Shown: positions 26,150 through 34,003 of the stretch, in pieces
Position numbering within the stretch: position 1 is the first letter of the stretch
How the letters are laid out: every line of letters starts with the position of its first letter
DNA from: Rickettsiales bacterium
GTDB taxonomy: Bacteria > Pseudomonadota > Alphaproteobacteria > Rickettsiales > Rickettsiaceae
Length of the DNA: 41,987 nt
Direction: 5' to 3'
Assembly (NCBI GenBank): GCA_002402195.1
Contig: NVVL01000047.1
Location: 1 to 41,987, forward strand
Notes under the pieces: generated by a model
The model's database searches: none
Told to the model about the DNA's origin: nothing
What the model saw: only the letters and a program-made list of their open reading frames with translations
Made by a program: the position numbers and the translations under genes

Positions 26150-26273
26150 ATGGTACACTTTATGTTAGCACTGACAGGTGTTAAAACTATCAGCGATTAT
26201 GCTCTTGGTGGGCGTAATTTTTCAACACCGGTCCTACCATGGGCAAAGAACGCAGAGTATATGATGCTCTGCC
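26150..26273 (+). pseudogene. Remnant of a second sodium:solute symporter gene
   Basis: A short frame reads GVKTISDYALGGRNFST, nearly the same as GVKTIKDYALGGRNFST at the N-terminus of the intact symporter-kinase at 27528. Homology begins just before and stops about five residues after this motif. The DNA is clearly diverged, so this is an old paralogue rather than a recent copy. The toxin-antitoxin pair begins exactly where the remnant ends, suggesting insertion or deletion there. A GCAGAG...CTCTGC hairpin sits at 26250-26270. Confidence 0.65.
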
Positions 26274-26549
26274 TCATTGCTGCTTTCTTTCCATCAACTT
26301 GTAGACTTCGCCATCGTTACGTTTGCCGATCAAAGAAATATATAATTCCGGCCCTTCTATTTGATAAATTATTCTATATTCTCCGATATCTACTCTATAA
26401 TAATCGGACAAATTGCCCTTTAGTTTTTTAGTATCATTTTGATGTCCTGTAGACAATACCTTTATTTTTATAGCAATTTGTTTAGCAAATTTTGAACTTC
26501 CTAGCTTTTTTAAATACTTGCCACTAGCTTTAGATAATCTTACTTCCAC
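26274..26549 (-). CDS. RelE/ParE-family toxin
   Basis: 91 residues: EVRLSKASGKYLKKLG, IKVLSTGHQNDTKKLKGN, YYRVDIGEYRIIYQIEGPELYISLIGKRNDGEVY. This is the YafQ/RelE fold, and the LKG...YRVDIGEYRIIYQI block is typical. Starts at GTG 26549, four bases after the antitoxin stop. RelE toxins cleave mRNA on ribosomes. It probably acts with the Phd-like antitoxin encoded just upstream. Confidence 0.88.
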   Translation of the reverse strand: MEVRLSKASGKYLKKLGSSKFAKQIAIKIKVLSTGHQNDTKKLKGNLSDYYRVDIGEYRIIYQIEGPELYISLIGKRNDGEVYKLMERKQQ

Positions 26550-26553
26550 AAAT

Positions 26554-26802
26554 CTAACTCGTTAAAATACTATTTAGTAAATCGTCAGATTCTTTGCTAG
26601 ACAAAAAACCATCCTGTGCAGCTTCTTCTGCTTTCGCCGTCCAATATAGATCTTCTAGCTTTTGAAATTTTTCATACTCCTCATTGGATATCACAACAGC
26701 AGCACGCTTGCCATATCTGTTGATTGCCACGGGTTCTCTGATCGTAAGAGAAAGCATTTCACCAAAATGACTTTGAGCAGCTTTTGCACTCATCGATATC
26801 AT
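26554..26802 (-). CDS. Phd/YefM-family antitoxin
   Basis: 82 residues from ATG 26802: the Phd fold SAKAAQSHFGEMLSLTIREPVAINRYGKRAAVVISNEEYEKF binds DNA, and the C-terminal helix-rich tail (EEAAQDGFLSSKESDDLLNSIL) would bind the toxin. ATG 26802 is preferred over 26841 because GGAG lies eight bases before it and the mapped promoter would start transcription near 26825. Likely represses its own promoter. Confidence 0.88.
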   Translation of the reverse strand: MISMSAKAAQSHFGEMLSLTIREPVAINRYGKRAAVVISNEEYEKFQKLEDLYWTAKAEEAAQDGFLSSKESDDLLNSILTS

Positions 26803-26831
26803 AACTCTAACTCCATTTATATTATCTAATG

Positions 26832-26876
26832 ATAATAACATAGGTATAAGTTATATGCAATATATAACTTATACCT
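26832..26876 (-). promoter_or_regulatory. Toxin-antitoxin promoter with palindromic operator
   Basis: A perfect 15-bp inverted repeat (arms 26842-26856 and 26862-26876, AGGTATAAGTTATAT, five-base loop) overlaps the minus-strand promoter: -35 TTGCAT (complement of 26855-26860), 17-base spacer, -10 TATTAT (complement of 26832-26837). This is the classic layout for autorepression by an antitoxin-toxin complex. Confidence 0.8.
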
Positions 26877-26932
26877 TTTTAAATTACCCCGCATCCATAA
26901 GGCTAGCAAAGTAATTCACATCAATACAGCAT

Positions 26933-27042
26933 CCAAATATGAACCTCCTACAAAGCGTAAAACTTCAAGCTTTGTGCTAAAAATCTCTATGAAATCCAGT
27001 TTTAGCATCCTTTGTATATATTGGGGTTCAGGCCATATTTGG
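26933..27042. repeat. 110-base imperfect palindrome of four nested helices
   Basis: Collinear pairings are 26933-26941/27034-27042 (9 bp), 26942-26945/27025-27028 (4), 26949-26955/27010-27016 (7) and 26958-26963/26999-27004 (6). Together they form one long bulged hairpin. No coding potential. It could be a palindromic mobile element, a transcript end, or part of an RNA. Confidence 0.6.
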
Positions 27043-27112
27043 AATTGCTGGTAGTTTGCTGCTTTGTAATAATCATGGAATTAATCTTTTTCAATTATTT
27101 TGTTTAAACTTC

Positions 27113-27141
27113 TTGACACTCTTGCTATTTTAGTTGATAGT
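27113..27141 (+). promoter_or_regulatory. Strong promoter upstream of the structured RNA
   Basis: A perfect -35 TTGACA (27113-27118), exactly 17 bases, then -10 GATAGT (27136-27141, four of six consensus). Transcription would start near 27148, at the first base of the foldable GC-richer region, not near a start codon. Confidence 0.6.
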
Positions 27142-27147
27142 ATTCCT

Positions 27148-27371
27148 TGGAACAGCTATTTAAGTTGTTCTGGAGTCAACAAACTCCTACAAAAGTGGTT
27201 ATTCACCTACCATTCTGAAATGGTGGACTTCCGAGGTTCCATTGGGGCCGGGTCGATGGAGACATGTATCTAAAGGGTCGCGGGGAAGAGCAATCTTGTT
27301 CTCGGCCTGATACTATCTCCATAGCTGTCTTTTGCGGTTTTTGTTGCTTCCCGACTTCCAATGGAACATCG
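27148..27371 (+). ncRNA. Candidate structured RNA of unassigned class
   Basis: GC-richer than its surroundings and heavily paired. Helices: GGAACA/TGTTCT at 27149-27154/27166-27171; ACCATT-CTGA-AATGGT at 27209-27224; a long closing helix 27232-27245/27358-27371 with 13 of 14 pairs; inside it ATGGAGA/TCTCCAT (27256-27262/27316-27322) and GTATC/GATAC (27266-27270/27309-27313); and an apical stem around 27286-27303. An internal bubble (27323-27357) is pyrimidine-rich on its 3' side. The size and open bubble recall 6S RNA, but I cannot match conserved bases. RNase P, tmRNA and SRP RNA signatures are absent. It could instead be a long leader of the symporter-kinase mRNA, whose start lies about 150 bases downstream. 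Confidence 0.5.
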
Positions 27372-27527
27372 AACGCGTGATATTAAGTTATCCGTGTTTG
27401 TTGTCCCATTGACGGTCAAACTAATTGATTTTGATTATTTGCAGTTTGATGCTTTGCTTATCGTTTGGTACAAAGCTAACCTCATTTCTTCAAAATTTCT
27501 TGTTTAACCTTAGGTATGGGGGCAATT

Positions 27528-30398
27528 ATGCATTTTAACCTAGACATCGCTGTTATTTCAGCATTTTTATCGATCATCATCGTTGTTGGCGTTGTGGCTG
27601 GCTTCGGCGTTAAAACCATCAAAGATTATGCGCTGGGGGGCAGGAACTTTAGCACTGCTACTCTCACCGCAACCATTGCAGCTACTTGGATTAGTGGTAA
27701 CTTTTTTGCCATTCATACCTCAGGTATCTACAAAGATGGAATCTTTTATCTCGTTGCCGGAATGGGGGATGTGCTCTATATTTTTATCACCGGGCTAGTC
27801 ATTAGCTCCAAAATGAATGAGTTCCTTGGTAGCTGCTCAGTTGCAGAAATCATGGGCAAACTCTTTGGTAGCAAAGTCAGGTTGATCAGCGCCATTGCCT
27901 CTGTGCTGCTTTCGATCGGCCAGCTGGCTATCCAGGTTCAAATCCTCTCTATGACCCTCAGCCATTTTCTGGGGCTAGATGCTTTCTTAACTACCATCAC
28001 AAGCTCTGTCATCATCATTGGTTATTCCTCCTTTGGTGGCATCAGAGCAGTCACCTTCACTGATGTGATTCAGTGCATCACTTTTGGTGTTTTTGTTCCA
28101 GTATTTGCTATGTTTATTTGGCAGAGCCTTGGGGATACAACCCTTATCGCAGCTACATTCAACAGTAACACGCTCTTTGACTATACGGAGCTTGTTAATA
28201 CGGATAATCCTAAATTCTGGCCGTTTTTGTTTTTGTTTCTGTTTTACTCCATCCCAGGCCTGAATCCAACTATGGTGCAGCGTATGCTAATGGCTAAGGA
28301 CAGCAAACAGATCAAAAGCTCTTTTCTGATCGCGGGAGTGGTGAGCTTGGTGCTCTATATTTCTGTGGCACTTATCAGTATTGTGATGTTTTCTCATAAT
28401 CCATCTTTGCCGCTAGAGGGGGACAATATCATCATGCATATTATTGATAATGAGCTGCCAACTTGGCTTAAATCTGTTGCTATTATTTCCATTATGGCGA
28501 TGGTGATGTCCACGGCTGACTCTTGGATTAATGCAAGTTCTGTTTTATTTGCCCATGATATCTGCCCTGCCCTCAAGATTGATAAATTTGATGAACTGAA
28601 GGTTTCCCGCATATTTGCTATCTCAATTAGCGCAGCTTCTGTGGTGATAGCTCTTTCATTCAACAACCTTCTAGAGTTAATGATGCTAAGTGCTACTTTC
28701 TATATGCCAATCGTTACCGCACCCTTACTGGTGGCTTTGTTTGGATTCCGCACTAGTGGCAAGGTGGTGATGATCGCAATGGGTGTTGCAGCTGGAACAG
28801 TGATATTCTGGAAATGGCAATTGCAGGCAATAACTGGCGTAGATAGCGTTATGATTGGTGTAATTGCTCATATCATCGCCCTATTTGCAGCGCATTATCT
28901 GCTCGGCGAAGATGGCGGTGGGACTAGTCCCGGAACTAGCCCCGGGGCTGGTAGTAGCTTTGGCAAAAGAAAGAACACCAGGCGCGAGCGTGCAGAGAAG
29001 ATATTGCAAGAGATGAAAGATCTCAATATTCTGAGCTATTGCAACAAGCGTCTGCCTGAATCCAGGATGACCTATATATATTTCTCAATAGCAGCATTCC
29101 TGACGATCATCTCTATATTTTCCATCGAGAAAGATCTCTACAACATGCATACTGCCCTAATCACAAGTTTGCAAGCAATAGTGTTTTCCATTGCTACAGC
29201 TTTTCTTTGCAAGGCTTTATGGTCAGACCTGATCAAAGAGAAATATCTCGGTATAATCTGGTATGTATCTATATTCACCGGACTCGCGCTCATCAGCAGC
29301 TTTTTGGTTTTGCTGAGCAAGTTCTCATATGTATCATTGACCATCCTGATTATGCATTTAATCACTATCTCACTGCTTGTTGGTTGGAGAATGTCGATTA
29401 TTATGATCGCTGCCTGCTTGTGGATGTCATTCTCTTTCTATGAAGGATATATCGGCGAGATGGTTGCTGGTGAGATCTTTGATCTCAAGCTAAAAATGAT
29501 ATATCTGCTCCTGATGACTAGCGGGTTAGCATTCACCTTCCTGCGAAGTAAGCAAGAACAGATGGAAAAGTCAGAATGCAAGGTTGAGACTTTAGAAACA
29601 GAAGTAACCACTCAAGGCACCAAGATCACCACATTAAACAAGAAAGTCGGCCACTATAGTGAGCGGGTTTCCGATCAAGCCCGCGAGATTGAACGGCTTG
29701 GGGCAACTGCTCAGAAGATTCTCAACAATGTGAATCACGAGCTGCGCCTACCCGTTGGGAATGTGATGAATTTTGCTGAAATGCTACGCGATGGGCTGGA
29801 GAAATACGATAAAGAGCATCTAAAGATGCTGTCGGAGGAGGTTTATAATAATTCCACCCGTCTATCTAGCATGATCTTGAATATGCTGGATCTTGCGACA
29901 CTAAACGCAAAAAAGATCGAGCTCAAAAAGGAGAAAATAAATTTCAGCAAGCTGGTTCATGAGCGCTTTGAGAATTGCCGCAATATTTACGCCCAAGATA
30001 AGAAGGCTCTAAACTTCCATTTAAACATTGAAGATAATGTGCTAGTTTTTGCCGATATCAACTATATCCGTCAAATGATCGATAATCTGGTAATAAACGC
30101 AATCAACTTCAGCGAACAAGGTACAATTGCAATCATCGTCAACAGCGAAGAATACTTCGTATCATTCACAATCAAAGACAAAGGCAAGGGCATCCCCAAA
30201 ACCGAAATTTACGACATATTCACCCCATTCAAAATGGGCTCCAACACGGAATCCAAAGCAGAAGGCCGGGGGGTGGGTCTCGCTCTATGCAAAGCAGTGA
30301 TGGAAGCCCATGGCGGCAAGATCTCCGCTGAAAGCCGGCCTATTGGAGCATTGTTCCGGGTGTGCTTGCCTTATGGGAAGCTAAAAGGAGGAAAATAA
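27528..30398 (+). CDS. Sodium:solute symporter fused to a sensor histidine kinase
   Basis: About 956 residues. Residues 1-450 form an SSS-family (PutP-like) transporter with about 13 helices: DYALGGRNFSTATLTATIAATWISG, GYSSFGGIRAVTFTDVIQ, MVMSTADSWINASS. After a Gly/Ser/Pro linker with short repeats (about 465-477) come more membrane helices (about 515-680), a coiled coil (EKSECKVETLETEVTTQ...), and a kinase core. The core has H-box NNVNHELRLPVGN (His about 737), N-box DNLVINAINFS, G1 DKGKGIP, F-box FTPFKMG and G2 GRGVGLALC. It resembles CbrA-type nutrient sensors. No response regulator or receiver domain is present here. ATG 27528 has GGGGG six bases upstream and is preferred to ATG 27516. 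Confidence 0.9.
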   Translation: MHFNLDIAVISAFLSIIIVVGVVAGFGVKTIKDYALGGRNFSTATLTATIAATWISGNFFAIHTSGIYKDGIFYLVAGMGDVLYIFITGLVISSKMNEFLGSCSVAEIMGKLFGSKVRLISAIASVLLSIGQLAIQVQILSMTLSHFLGLDAFLTTITSSVIIIGYSSFGGIRAVTFTDVIQCITFGVFVPVFAMFIWQSLGDTTLIAATFNSNTLFDYTELVNTDNPKFWPFLFLFLFYSIPGLNPTMVQRMLMAKDSKQIKSSFLIAGVVSLVLYISVALISIVMFSHNPSLPLEGDNIIMHIIDNELPTWLKSVAIISIMAMVMSTADSWINASSVLFAHDICPALKIDKFDELKVSRIFAISISAASVVIALSFNNLLELMMLSATFYMPIVTAPLLVALFGFRTSGKVVMIAMGVAAGTVIFWKWQLQAITGVDSVMIGVIAHIIALFAAHYLLGEDGGGTSPGTSPGAGSSFGKRKNTRRERAEKILQEMKDLNILSYCNKRLPESRMTYIYFSIAAFLTIISIFSIEKDLYNMHTALITSLQAIVFSIATAFLCKALWSDLIKEKYLGIIWYVSIFTGLALISSFLVLLSKFSYVSLTILIMHLITISLLVGWRMSIIMIAACLWMSFSFYEGYIGEMVAGEIFDLKLKMIYLLLMTSGLAFTFLRSKQEQMEKSECKVETLETEVTTQGTKITTLNKKVGHYSERVSDQAREIERLGATAQKILNNVNHELRLPVGNVMNFAEMLRDGLEKYDKEHLKMLSEEVYNNSTRLSSMILNMLDLATLNAKKIELKKEKINFSKLVHERFENCRNIYAQDKKALNFHLNIEDNVLVFADINYIRQMIDNLVINAINFSEQGTIAIIVNSEEYFVSFTIKDKGKGIPKTEIYDIFTPFKMGSNTESKAEGRGVGLALCKAVMEAHGGKISAESRPIGALFRVCLPYGKLKGGK

Positions 30399-30429
30399 CT
30401 GCAGGAATATATGCTACTATGTGCACCCT

Positions 30430-30457
30430 TAATACTACAGTTGTAATTCACATTAAT
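30430..30457 (+). repeat. 28-bp direct repeat, right copy
   Basis: Same orientation as 25987-26014 with one mismatch. It lies 32 bases after the symporter-kinase stop. Here it continues into a CACATTAATGTG palindrome and a TACTACA...TGTAGTA inverted repeat. Neither is intact in the left copy. Confidence 0.85.
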
Positions 30458-30493
30458 GTGTAGTACCAAATATAAGAAATATTATCAACTCTA

Positions 30494-33400
30494 TCATAAA
30501 TTGCGCAAATGGTCGTCTATTTTGCGTAATCTTCTTACAGGGAGTTCTACTCTTGCCTCTGGGGTATATTCTTCCATTCCTGCATCTGTTCTGTGTTTGT
30601 TGACATTTTCAATATGCTGGTCGGTTTCTTCTGCTAGCTCCTCTCTGCGGTGATCAATTTGCTGCAGAGTCTCCTGACTGGATGAGAATTCTGAGATGGA
30701 TTCCTCTAATTGAACGATTTTGGAATAGGCATCTTCCGGGCTGATATCATCTGCCTCATCATAGTAGCTTCTGAGGAGTGCTGGCATTTCCTCGGCTGTG
30801 ATGTTATCACGATCATAATGATCTTTAAGCATAGCATAATTTTCCTGGAGATTCTCCTCGGCAAATTGCAAATTATCCTCATAATATGTGGCGCGGCTTA
30901 GGAATTGGTCGTATTGGGCAAAGACTTCCTCTGTTTCATGAATTCGGTCGATTATCTCCTTCATTTGCTCATCAGACGCATATTCTTGCATATATTTCTC
31001 GCCCATCAAGACTGGCCCATCATCAGTTTTTGCAGTCAGGGCAAGGTGTAGTCTGTTGTTCAAATCTTCTCGCTCGAGATTTTGATATTTCTCAAGATCA
31101 GCTGCGCCATTTCTTTCTGCCTCAGCCAGGAATTCAGGGGAAATAACATTAGTTCCGTGCCTTGCGCTTAAGTCTTCTATAATGCGCGCGGTAGCCTCTC
31201 TTTCAGTGGAGAGCCTCTGATCAGCAATTATCTCAGCTTGGGTTTGTAGACGATGATTGTCAGCCTTTGGATCTGTGTTGATCTCATGCCAAGCACCACC
31301 AGCCACTCCAAGGCTCAGAGCATCCTCTCTGCCACCGCTGAGTTTTGAATAGGCGCTGTGCTTTATGCCCTCAATCTCCGAGATAATTTCGCGTCCGATT
31401 TGCTGTTGTTTATTTTGTTTATGTTTCTTTCTTTCTTTGGCGTCATGTCTGATTTCTTCGATAGAGCGAATTAATCTGCTTTTCTTGCCAACCAGCCCAA
31501 TTCCTTTGTCAGAAAGCCTTGCATATGCTTCTATATATTCTGTTTGGAACATTCTGACATTCTCAGCCTCTCGCGCAAGATCTCGCAGGGCGCGATCTTT
31601 GTGTAGAGTGTTGATCTGTTGTTTTGCATTTTCTGGAAGGGCGCTATATTGCATGCCATATTTAGCTTGTGCAAATTCATTTTTAAGAGCAGAATATTTC
31701 TTACCAGACATTTGAGAGGCAAGCTTGGAAACCTGCTTCGCAGTTAGGTTTGAATCCATATTACGAAGCTCATTTGCAAGGCGTGCTTGGTATTTCTTCA
31801 AAGAACCAATCTTGATTTTAGACAAATCAAGGCCGGATTTTTTGCGAATCTCACTCAGTACAGCCTTATTCGGGCTGGATGAGATAGCCTCTTGCTCTAA
31901 GCCTCGTATTCTCCTTTTATCCACAAAAGCAGATGCTTTTGTGTATATTTTTTTCCCAGCCGATCGAATCTTTGCTTGTGCCATGTCTCTTAGCGCAGTG
32001 ATTTTTTGACGATTCGCTTTGCCGATCGTGATATCAGCAGCTCTTGTAACCAAGCCTGGTCCATGTTGTTTTATATCTTGCCTCACACCAGCCTCAACTG
32101 ACTCAAGCTCTGCATAATTACCAGATGTGTCACTGATGAACCTTGCAACAGAAATGGATAATCTGTTGAATTTATGGAGCAAATAAATGGCAATGAAAAT
32201 TATGAACAGATTGTCCAGCTGCACGAAGCTTCCTTTCTGGAAAGCATTGATACGGTCTCTGTCTTTCACAACATCTAAAAATGGTAAATCTGGATAGCGC
32301 TCATCATAGCAACCATAGGCCTCGCAAAAGCCACTCTCTGGATTTCTTTCTCGGTCACGCATACCATCACGAGATTTGGAAAAATTATCAAGCGGAATAG
32401 GGATTAAGGATGTTTCTTTTGCGAACTCACCACCTTTCATAGGATCCGGGAACCACCAGTAAAATATAGAATGTTTCATCGTAAATCCTAATATTTCCTC
32501 GGATTCATGGCCAAATACTGGGGTATCATCTGCGTTGGTCATTTTGGGGAAGTCTTTTTTACATACTCTGAAGCCTAATGACCCATAGATTTCTTGCCTT
32601 AAGATCATTGAAATAAGCGCAAGGCCGGTGAAAAGTATTATTGGCTGAATCGCATAAGATGTAAGCTGTTTTAGCCAATTATCAAATAAATTCCTTGTGG
32701 CACCAAATAGCATAAAGCAAATAAATATAGGAGCCATGGTGATGATCATGCCAATAGCCACAATAGCAGTTACGTAAATCACCGCTGCTTGGAAAAAAAC
32801 CATCATTATAAAAGCAAGTGCAATGAAAAATAGGATGATATATATAAAACCAGCCCAATCAACAAAGAGCAATGAAAGCAGCTTGGAAATGGTCTGCGGA
32901 GCCAGCATCAAAGCCATAATGCTGGATGAACCAGGGCCGGTTGCGCCAGCGCTCATAATCATATCTATGATCTGCGTAACACCACCAATGAAATAGACAA
33001 ATAAATAATCATTGAAGAAATTCCAGCTATGTTCCGTACTCAAAAGGGCGGATACGATAGCTATTTTTGAGATCCGTATCACCAATTCCATCTGGGTTAT
33101 TTGGATGTTTCCAGCTAGATAAGAAAGCCCCGTGAACATGACATATAAGGTAAGGAGAGCAGACACGGCCGTGCGATATTCAGGATTATTCACAATGCCG
33201 AGATAAATTCCCTTGATTAATCCCTTTTTATCTCCAAATAGATATTCTTTCACTAGCCCTATCCCATGAGAAATCGGGTCGGCGTTTGATCTATGTATGC
33301 CAGATTTGACCACGATTTGATATTGGCCGCTATTATCATCATAGAATTTATCTAAAATTTTGAAATAAAGAGTAGAATTAACATAGTTATTAGCATCCTG

Positions 33401-34003
33401 ATCTTTGTAATTATAAATTCTTCCACCCAATATACGCTTTTTTAACTTCCCGTTCTCCCTGATGAAATCATAAACCTCATAACTACGATCTACAGGTTTT
33501 GCTAAATGAAAGCTGAGTCCTTTTGGGCTCCGCTGGGATTGAGGAGTAAGATTTGGGTCTTTTTTAGCTATCAACGCATATGCCCCAACGCCATTTCGAA
33601 ACAAGCAAGGAGCATTATCAATCTGAGCATCCACTGTCTCAGTGCACATTATCTCGTCTATAAAATGACAATCTCGCAATCTTGCGCAGATTTTTGCTAA
33701 TTTGCGAGAGTCTCCGCTGCTGCCATACCAAGCGCACCAAGCAGACAAGTCCGATGAGTTATTACGGTCATATCTATATCTCCAGCCTTTTACGGTGATG
33801 GAAAGCGGTCTGCCATTAACTTTATAGCCCGAATCTCTCCAGGGAGCCACCTGATTCTTGGGCTGACCTCCTATCTCGCTTTTTGCATATCTGGCAGAGA
33901 CTTTATAGACTGCATGGCCGAAATCATCAGCTTCTATGCAGCTATCTCCGCTGCAGCCAGTAAGGACAAATAATGTTAATATAATAACCAAGCATCTATT
34001 CAT
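30494..34003 (-). CDS. VirB6/TrbL-like T4SS inner-membrane protein, lipoprotein-type N-terminus
   Basis: About 1169 residues from ATG 34003, which overlaps the upstream virB6-like stop by eight bases. The start gives a signal with lipobox (LTLFVLTGCSGDSC). Residues about 30-260 form an extracytoplasmic domain rich in Cys and aromatic residues. The TrbL/VirB6 core spans about 265-620, with several helices (YLAGNIQITQMELVIRISKIAIVSALL, FIYIILFFIALAFIMMVFF, AAVIYVTAIVAIGMIITMAPIF). The C-terminal 530 residues are a charged, mostly coiled-coil cytoplasmic tail. Rickettsiales carry several tandem, extended VirB6 paralogues (rvhB6) as part of the secretion channel. An ATG at 34090 lies in repeat DNA and is rejected. 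Confidence 0.85.
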   Translation of the reverse strand: MNRCLVIILTLFVLTGCSGDSCIEADDFGHAVYKVSARYAKSEIGGQPKNQVAPWRDSGYKVNGRPLSITVKGWRYRYDRNNSSDLSAWCAWYGSSGDSRKLAKICARLRDCHFIDEIMCTETVDAQIDNAPCLFRNGVGAYALIAKKDPNLTPQSQRSPKGLSFHLAKPVDRSYEVYDFIRENGKLKKRILGGRIYNYKDQDANNYVNSTLYFKILDKFYDDNSGQYQIVVKSGIHRSNADPISHGIGLVKEYLFGDKKGLIKGIYLGIVNNPEYRTAVSALLTLYVMFTGLSYLAGNIQITQMELVIRISKIAIVSALLSTEHSWNFFNDYLFVYFIGGVTQIIDMIMSAGATGPGSSSIMALMLAPQTISKLLSLLFVDWAGFIYIILFFIALAFIMMVFFQAAVIYVTAIVAIGMIITMAPIFICFMLFGATRNLFDNWLKQLTSYAIQPIILFTGLALISMILRQEIYGSLGFRVCKKDFPKMTNADDTPVFGHESEEILGFTMKHSIFYWWFPDPMKGGEFAKETSLIPIPLDNFSKSRDGMRDRERNPESGFCEAYGCYDERYPDLPFLDVVKDRDRINAFQKGSFVQLDNLFIIFIAIYLLHKFNRLSISVARFISDTSGNYAELESVEAGVRQDIKQHGPGLVTRAADITIGKANRQKITALRDMAQAKIRSAGKKIYTKASAFVDKRRIRGLEQEAISSSPNKAVLSEIRKKSGLDLSKIKIGSLKKYQARLANELRNMDSNLTAKQVSKLASQMSGKKYSALKNEFAQAKYGMQYSALPENAKQQINTLHKDRALRDLAREAENVRMFQTEYIEAYARLSDKGIGLVGKKSRLIRSIEEIRHDAKERKKHKQNKQQQIGREIISEIEGIKHSAYSKLSGGREDALSLGVAGGAWHEINTDPKADNHRLQTQAEIIADQRLSTEREATARIIEDLSARHGTNVISPEFLAEAERNGAADLEKYQNLEREDLNNRLHLALTAKTDDGPVLMGEKYMQEYASDEQMKEIIDRIHETEEVFAQYDQFLSRATYYEDNLQFAEENLQENYAMLKDHYDRDNITAEEMPALLRSYYDEADDISPEDAYSKIVQLEESISEFSSSQETLQQIDHRREELAEETDQHIENVNKHRTDAGMEEYTPEARVELPVRRLRKIDDHLRNL

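Noticed and set aside
26150..26431. 93-residue plus-strand frame as an intact gene
   Set aside because: Only about 20 codons match the symporter family; the rest lies antisense to relE.
27148..27371. Assignment of the structured RNA to RNase P RNA, tmRNA or SRP RNA
   Set aside because: The conserved core sequences of those RNAs (for example GAGGAAAGTC of RNase P, the tRNA-like end of tmRNA, the GGAAG loop of SRP RNA) are not present. 6S was considered but cannot be supported by eye.
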